Source of the DNA: Pseudomonadota bacterium
GTDB taxonomy: Bacteria; Pseudomonadota; Alphaproteobacteria; Sphingomonadales; Sphingomonadaceae
DNA length: 12,958 bases
Direction: 5' to 3'
NCBI GenBank assembly: GCA_023445495.1
Contig: JAEXLC010000084.1
Span: 1 to 12,958 of the forward strand
A program made the position numbers and the translations under genes. Position 1 is the first letter of the stretch. Every line of letters begins with the position of its first letter. Shown here in pieces: positions 9,397 to 12,958 of this stretch. A model generated the notes under the pieces. That model made no database searches. It was not told where the DNA came from and saw nothing but the letters and a program-made list of their open reading frames with translations.

Positions 9397-9411
9397 CCAG
9401 TGTACCACTGG
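9397..9411. promoter_or_regulatory. Candidate operator palindrome upstream of natA-like gene
   Basis: CCAGTG-TAC-CACTGG is a perfect 6-bp inverted repeat 33 bases before the ATPase start. On the minus strand it lies between TTGTAG and TAAGCT, which could be a poor -35/-10 pair with 17-base spacing. A dimeric regulator (TetR- or MarR-like size) could bind there and block transcription. No regulator gene is nearby, so this is inference from position and symmetry only. Confidence 0.4.
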
Positions 9412-9457
9412 GCTACAACGGTGAAGAGAGCCGGGAATGGAGGAATGGCCGCCCTTC

Positions 9458-9594
9458 CGTCATCCCCGCGAAGGCGGGGATCCAGGGTCGTTTGGGACAG
9501 AGGGCGCAATCGAGCGCATGCTTCCCGGATAGCTCGACGCGATCCCCAAGCATCCCGCCCTTGGCTCTGGATCCCCGCCTTCGCGGGGATGACG
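9458..9594. repeat. Palindromic repeat pair, copy 2 (complete arms)
   Basis: The arms at 9458-9485 and 9567-9594 are perfect 28-base reverse complements, each beginning CGTCATCCCCGC at its outer end and ending GGGGATCCAG inside. Each arm is an 8-bp hairpin (ATCCCCGC / GCGGGGAT) with a GAAG or CTTC loop. About 81 unrelated bases lie between. It sits between the ends of natA's promoter region and DUF1178, 10 bases from the DUF1178 stop, so it may also serve as an RNA 3'-end hairpin for that operon. Copy 1 is at 799-887. Confidence 0.85.
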
Positions 9595-9604
9595 ATTCCG
9601 GGGA

Positions 9605-10069
9605 TCAGTTGCACGCCTCGGGCGGCACCACCGGCAGCGGCAGCGGCGCGACCGGCACACCTTCCTCGATCAGCGCCTGCGCCTCGGCGACGCTGGTCTG
9701 GCCGTGGATCGGCGCATGCGGGGTCTCGCCCAGATGCATGGCCCGCGCCTTGTCGGCAAAGGCGCCGCCGACCCATTTCGAGCCTTCCAGCGCCTTGGCC
9801 TGCATATCGGCCAGCACCGCCATCGCGGCCTTCACCGCCTCGGCCGGGATCGCAGCATCGGCGGGGATCGCGGGCAGCGACGGCGCGGGCGCCGCCTGGT
9901 TGCCCTTGGCGCCGACATTGGGTGCCATCACCGCCTTGGCGACCTCGGCGCTGCCGCACATCGGGCAGGCGACCAGCCCGGCGGCGCGCTGCTCCTCCCA
10001 CGCGCCGCTCGACCCGAACCACGCCTCGAAGACATGGCCGGCCTCGCATTTCAGGTCGAAGACGATCAT
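9605..10069 (-). CDS. DUF1178 family protein
   Basis: This 154-residue protein begins MIVFDLKCEAGHVFEAWF and carries a zinc-ribbon-like set C8, H12, C35 and C38 (CPMCGS). An Ala/Pro-rich middle is followed by the conserved block ADMQAKALEGSKWVGGAFADKARAMHLGE and a GQTSVAEAQALIEEGVPVAPLP end. These are hallmarks of DUF1178, a small alphaproteobacterial/betaproteobacterial family of unknown function. It starts 11 bases after grxC stops, so it is the last gene of a comF-grxC-DUF1178 unit. The zinc site is inferred from the cysteines. Confidence 0.9.
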   Translation of the reverse strand: MIVFDLKCEAGHVFEAWFGSSGAWEEQRAAGLVACPMCGSAEVAKAVMAPNVGAKGNQAAPAPSLPAIPADAAIPAEAVKAAMAVLADMQAKALEGSKWVGGAFADKARAMHLGETPHAPIHGQTSVAEAQALIEEGVPVAPLPLPVVPPEACN

Positions 10070-10080
10070 CGCCCGAAGGC

Positions 10081-10338
10081 TCAGGCGGCGAGCAAGGGAT
10101 CGAGCCCGCCGCGCGCATCGAGCGCCGCGAGATCGTCGGACCCGCCGATATGCTTGCCGTCGATGAACACCTGGGGGACGGTCATGCGGCCATGCGAGCG
10201 GTCGATCATCTCGTTGCGGCGCGGGCCGCCCATCGAGATGTCGATCTCCTCATATTCGGCCTGCTTGCTGTCGAGCAGGGCCTTGGCCCGGGTGCAATAA
10301 GGGCAGAACGCCTTGGTGAAGATTTCGATCTTAGCCAT
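10081..10338 (-). CDS. grxC: Glutaredoxin 3
   Basis: This 85-residue protein is a complete class I glutaredoxin, with active site C12-P-Y-C15, TVP cis-proline motif 53-55 and glutathione-binding GGSDDL at 65-70. It reduces disulfides and glutathionylated proteins in the cytoplasm with glutathione. A clear ribosome-binding site, GAGGTGAA, ends directly before ATG 10338 on the minus strand. It follows comF by 34 bases and precedes DUF1178 by 11, fitting one operon. Confidence 0.96.
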   Translation of the reverse strand: MAKIEIFTKAFCPYCTRAKALLDSKQAEYEEIDISMGGPRRNEMIDRSHGRMTVPQVFIDGKHIGGSDDLAALDARGGLDPLLAA

Positions 10339-10372
10339 TTCACCTCACACCTGTGGTCGCGCCCGGCGCTTG

Positions 10373-11131
10373 TCAATCCGCGCCTTCCCCGGAGTCGAGA
10401 ACGCGGGCCCAGCACAAAAGGATCACCCGCGCCGCCCCGCCACGCTTGAGCAGCTTCGCACAGGCATTGGCAGTGGCGCCGCTGGTATGCACGTCATCGA
10501 CCAGCACCACCGTCCGCCCCGCCAGCCTTTCCCGCGCGCCTGGCGCCAGCGCGAAGGCGCCCGCGACCGCCTTCGCCCGCCCCATCGCCCCCAGCCCGCG
10601 CAAGACCGGCGTCGCCTTCACCCGGCGCAGCAGGTCGGGCGCGAGCGGCACGCCGTGCGCGCGGGACAGCGACGCGGCGATCAGCCCGGCCTGGTTGTAG
10701 CCGCGCGACCAGAGCCGCCAGCGGTGCAGCGGCACCGGCACCAGCAGCTCCGCCTCCTCCGGCATCAGCCGCGCCATCGCGCGCGCCATGGTCGCGGCGC
10801 AGGCGAGCCGCCCCGAATATTTGAGCTTGAGCGCGATGGCCCGCGCCACCTCGCCATAGGCGACCGCGGCGCGCACCCCGTCATGCGGCGGCGGATCGGC
10901 AAGGCATTGCCCGCACCGCGCGCCCTCCCCCCGGTCATGCTCGAACGGCAGGTGACAGGCGGCGCACCAGGGCGGCCCCAGGAAGCGCAGGCTCCCCCAG
11001 CAGGCGGCGCAGAAGCGGTGGTCGGCCGGGGTGATCGCGCCGCAGCCCGGGCAGCGCGGCGGCAGCGCGAGATCGGCGATACGCGCCAGGGGCCGCACGA
11101 GCGGGCGCAGGAGGGGCGCGGAGCCGGCCAC
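10373..11131 (-). CDS. comF: ComF family protein (phosphoribosyltransferase-like)
   Basis: This 252-residue protein has an N-terminal zinc-finger region with four CxxC pairs (CPGC at 27-30, CAAC at 41-44, then CAAC and CGQC). A PRTase-fold domain follows, with KLKYSGR, PVPLH, RGYNQA and the PRPP-type loop VVLVDDVHTSGAT at 208-220. ComF proteins are implicated in DNA uptake or ssDNA handling during transformation; here the role is by family only. The start is uncertain: I chose GTG 11131, because MAGSAPLLRPLVRPLARIADLALPPRCPGCG matches the usual short lead before the first CxxC. A GTG at 11164 is also possible. The frame remains open to 11665, but that extension is antisense to the methyltransferase and has no ComF similarity. 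Confidence 0.88.
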   Translation of the reverse strand: MAGSAPLLRPLVRPLARIADLALPPRCPGCGAITPADHRFCAACWGSLRFLGPPWCAACHLPFEHDRGEGARCGQCLADPPPHDGVRAAVAYGEVARAIALKLKYSGRLACAATMARAMARLMPEEAELLVPVPLHRWRLWSRGYNQAGLIAASLSRAHGVPLAPDLLRRVKATPVLRGLGAMGRAKAVAGAFALAPGARERLAGRTVVLVDDVHTSGATANACAKLLKRGGAARVILLCWARVLDSGEGAD

Positions 11132-11173
11132 ACGCGCCTTGTCCCCGGCGGCGCACCGGCGCACAAGCGCGCC

Positions 11174-12019
11174 ATGCCCCAGAATGGACCGACTGATTCC
11201 GCCGAGATCTTCGACCGCGCCCTGCGCCGCAAACGCCGCGACCGCGCCGCCCGCCGCTATGAAGGCTTTATCCGCGAGCATATGCTGGAGGGCATCGGCG
11301 AGCGCCTGGCCGGGGTGACCCGCGAATTCCACGACGTGCTCGACATGGGCAGCTTCGCCGGCGGCTTCGCGCTGCCCGGCGCCCGCATCACCCGGATCGA
11401 CGCCGGCGCCGGCTTCGCCGCCCAGGCCGGTGGCGTCCAGGCCGATGAGGACCGCACGCCCTTCCCCGAGAACAGCTTCGACCTGGTGGTGAGCATCGGC
11501 GTGCTCGACCAGATCAACGACGTGCCGGGCGCGCTCTCGATCGCCCGCCGTGCGCTGCGCCCCGACGGACTGTTCCTCGGCGCCTTTCTCGGCGCGGGCA
11601 CGCTGGCGACGCTGCGATCGGTGTTCCTCCATGCCGAGGGCGAGCGCCCGGTCGCGCGCTTCCACCCCCAGATCGACGTGCGCGCCGCCGGCGACCTGCT
11701 CACCCGCGCCGGCTTCGCGCTGCCGGTGGCGGACGTCGAGACGCTGACCGTGCGCTATTCGAGCATCTTCTCGCTGCTCGGCGACCTGCGCGGCATGGCG
11801 GCGACCAACCTGCTGCCGGGCACCCCGCCCCTCACCCGCAGCACCCTCGCCCGCGCCGCCCAGACCTTTGCCGAGCGCGCCGACCCGGACGGCAAGACCC
11901 CCGAGCGTTTCGAGATCGTCTACCTGACCGGCTGGGCCCCGGACGAATCCCAGCCCAAGCCGGCCCGTCGCGGCAGCGCGGTGGCATCGCTGGCGGAGGC
12001 GTTGAAGGGGAAGAATTGA
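11174..12019 (+). CDS. SAM-dependent methyltransferase-fold protein, NDUFAF5/BioC-like
   Basis: This 281-residue protein opens with EIFDRALRRKRRDRAARRYEGF, the lead sequence of the NDUFAF5 group. Motif I is VLDMGSFAG (LDxGxxxG at 56-63), where most relatives have GCGxG. Motif II is RIDAG, and FDLVVSIGVLDQINDVPGALSIARRALRPDGLFLGAF forms motifs IV-VI. HPQIDVRAAGDLLTRAGFALPVAD is typical of the alphaproteobacterial branch. Mitochondrial NDUFAF5 is a complex I assembly factor that hydroxylates an arginine of NDUFS7; whether this protein hydroxylates or methylates is unknown. It is divergent from comF across a short gap. ATG 11174 is the only start that fits the family's N-terminus. Confidence 0.88.
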   Translation: MPQNGPTDSAEIFDRALRRKRRDRAARRYEGFIREHMLEGIGERLAGVTREFHDVLDMGSFAGGFALPGARITRIDAGAGFAAQAGGVQADEDRTPFPENSFDLVVSIGVLDQINDVPGALSIARRALRPDGLFLGAFLGAGTLATLRSVFLHAEGERPVARFHPQIDVRAAGDLLTRAGFALPVADVETLTVRYSSIFSLLGDLRGMAATNLLPGTPPLTRSTLARAAQTFAERADPDGKTPERFEIVYLTGWAPDESQPKPARRGSAVASLAEALKGKN

Positions 12020-12094
12020 GGCTGCGTTTCAGCAGGACCGCTTCGGCCGGATTGGTCCGGTTCGGAGGGGGTTAGGCTTGTATTGTTGGAATAT

Positions 12095-12109
12095 GTTCTT
12101 GAAATGTTC
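12095..12109 (+). promoter_or_regulatory. Candidate LexA (SOS) box
   Basis: GTTC-TTGAAAT-GTTC is an exact match to the direct-repeat GTTC-N7-GTTC operator recognised by LexA of alphaproteobacteria (described in Caulobacter, Rhodobacter and rhizobia). It ends 26 bases before the start of the Gly-rich repeat gene. A possible -35 TTGTAT (12078-12083) and -10 TGAAAT (12100-12105), 16 bases apart, would place the box across the promoter, as expected for repression. The second half-site is followed by TC, also common in such sites. Confidence 0.65.
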
Positions 12110-12135
12110 TCACCGCAATTGGGAAAGGCGGTGGC

Positions 12136-12958
12136 ATGGGCATTTCAGGGCAGAGGCAGCCGACAGCGTTTTCGATATGGATGCGGACCGGGCGATGGCC
12201 TCGGCCTGCGGCAGCGCGCGACGTCGAGGTAAAGTTCAATCCGTGGCATGATCCACGGAATGGGCGATTTACCTTTGCGGGCTCGGGTCAATATGCTGGC
12301 CCCGCTGGCGCCGGCTCCGCGGGCGCTCGGAAACAACAACGCAATCCAAAAGTTAGCCTTGTAGAAGACCCACGTTTGCCACCGATAAGGTCGGTAGCGG
12401 AGGCAGAATCTTGGAGAGCTGACCAACTCGCCAAGCATGGGAATGACCCAAATTTTCGCAGTGCGGTTGAAGCCCAATACCAGAAGTACAGAACTAAGTT
12501 CGCCCTCAACGAGATGGGCAGAGTTGTTGGAACAGCAGACCCAGGCTTAACGGGCGGCAATGGAAGCTTTGGTGGAGGCGGCGCAGCTGGCAGCTGGGGC
12601 AAAGCTGGCACCCCGAGCACTGGCGGAAGCATCGACCATAGTGGAACAACCGACAGTTGGGATCGACCCGACTTCGCCCGTGAAAGCGAAAGCTTCGGCG
12701 GCAGCGGGGCAACCGGCAACTGGGATCAACCCAGTTTCACCGGCAGAGGCGGCAGCTTTGGCGGCGACGGCGCGTCCGGGAATTGGGGTGGCCCGGGTTT
12801 CAACGGCGGAGGCGGGAGCTTCGGCGGCGGCGGCACATCCGGAAGTTGGGGTGGCCCCGGCTTCACCGGCGGAGGCGGGAACTTCGGCGGAGACGGCACA
12901 TCCGGAAGTTGGGGTGGCCCCGGCTTCACCGGCGGAGGCGGGAGCTTCGGCGGCGGCG
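12136..12958 (+). CDS. Uncharacterised protein: FNPWHDPxNGRFTF module plus 21-residue Gly-rich tandem repeats (3' end outside window)
   Basis: The frame opens after TGA 12100-12102 and has no stop to the window end, giving at least 274 residues. I chose ATG 12136, preceded by AAAGG at 7 bases; an in-frame ATG at 12181 is the alternative. Residues 1-33 are basic with no signal peptide or membrane helix. Residues 34-47, FNPWHDPRNGRFTF, look like a compact conserved motif that I associate with uncharacterised sphingomonad proteins. Residues about 60-130 are charged and polar (EAESWRADQLAKHG, AVEAQYQKYRTKFALNE), perhaps helical. From residue 136 a 21-residue repeat with the pattern GSWGGPGFTGGGGxFGGxGxS runs to the edge. 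DNA at about 12230-12550 is noticeably less GC-rich and uses A/T-ending codons. A LexA-type box lies upstream. Any C-terminal domain, such as a hydrolase or toxin, would lie beyond the window. Confidence 0.75.
   Translation, partial: MGISGQRQPTAFSIWMRTGRWPRPAAARDVEVKFNPWHDPRNGRFTFAGSGQYAGPAGAGSAGARKQQRNPKVSLVEDPRLPPIRSVAEAESWRADQLAKHGNDPNFRSAVEAQYQKYRTKFALNEMGRVVGTADPGLTGGNGSFGGGGAAGSWGKAGTPSTGGSIDHSGTTDSWDRPDFARESESFGGSGATGNWDQPSFTGRGGSFGGDGASGNWGGPGFNGGGGSFGGGGTSGSWGGPGFTGGGGNFGGDGTSGSWGGPGFTGGGGSFGGG
12541..12958 (+). repeat. 63-bp in-frame tandem repeat, at least 6.6 units
   Basis: The landmark Gly-Ser/Asn-Trp codons recur at 12589, 12652, 12715, 12778, 12841 and 12904, exactly 63 bases apart, after a partial unit that starts at 12541 (PGLTGGNGSFGGGG). 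Identity rises steeply downstream: the first two full units are badly eroded, while the last two differ at about 3 of 55 bases. The array continues past the window. This gradient is what unequal crossing-over or slippage in the middle of an array leaves at its edge. Confidence 0.95.

Noticed and set aside
9153..10449. Plus-strand open frames across natA, repeat copy 2, DUF1178 and grxC
   Set aside because: They run antisense to three well-supported genes and through a palindromic repeat, with Arg/Pro/Ser-rich shadow composition.
11132..11665. N-terminal extension of ComF to 11665
   Set aside because: The extension is antisense to the methyltransferase, has no ComF similarity and would make the protein far longer than the family.
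12288..12929. Proline-rich minus-strand open frames at the right edge
   Set aside because: They are the complement of the Gly-rich repeats. The plus frame is open across the entire region, has a ribosome-binding site and includes a non-repetitive conserved N-terminus.
12541..12958. CRISPR-like direct repeats
   Set aside because: The 63-base units are contiguous with no spacers and keep one open reading frame, so this is a protein-coding tandem repeat.

Overview
The window is high-GC DNA whose gene content, repeats and codon use suggest an alphaproteobacterium, most likely a sphingomonad. This is inferred from the protein families, from the comF/grxC/DUF1178 cluster beside an NDUFAF5-like methyltransferase, from GC-rich hairpin repeats of a type common in that group, and from a GTTC-N7-GTTC (alphaproteobacterial LexA-type) site. 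No rRNA, CRISPR array, IS transposase or prophage gene is visible.

Layout. 1-612 (+) is the 3' part of a QorB-like NAD(P)H:quinone oxidoreductase. 613-1029 is a repeat-rich intergenic region: a large inverted repeat wraps a strong intrinsic terminator, followed by a second palindromic repeat that recurs near 9.5 kb. 1030-6780 (+) holds a DEAD-box RNA helicase with a DbpA-type C-terminal RNA-binding domain, a DUF188/YaiI protein, an unusual 820-residue fusion of a DegT-type PLP aminotransferase with an FAD/NAD(P)-binding oxidoreductase, and a family 2 glycosyltransferase. The helicase/YaiI and fusion/glycosyltransferase pairs are each joined by a GTGA start/stop overlap, so each pair is probably translationally coupled.

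6849-10338 is on the minus strand. It contains a tRNA-Arg(CCU) with encoded CCA, and a NatA/NatB-like ABC exporter pair joined by a TAATG overlap with a possible operator palindrome upstream. The second copy of the palindromic repeat follows, then DUF1178, grxC and comF (read comF to grxC to DUF1178). Divergent from comF is an NDUFAF5-like SAM methyltransferase (11174-12019, +).

The right edge (12020-12958) is the least ordinary part. A GTTC-N7-GTTC LexA-type box lies about 26 bases before a gene that runs off the window. That gene has a compact N-terminal module (FNPWHDPRNGRFTF) in locally less GC-rich DNA, followed by at least six and a half in-frame 63-base (21-residue) repeats. Each repeat resembles the Gly-rich tail that usually occurs once at the end of TPM/YgcG-type proteins. 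Together with the aminotransferase-flavoprotein fusion, this is the best candidate for undescribed biology here. The rest looks like ordinary core genome.
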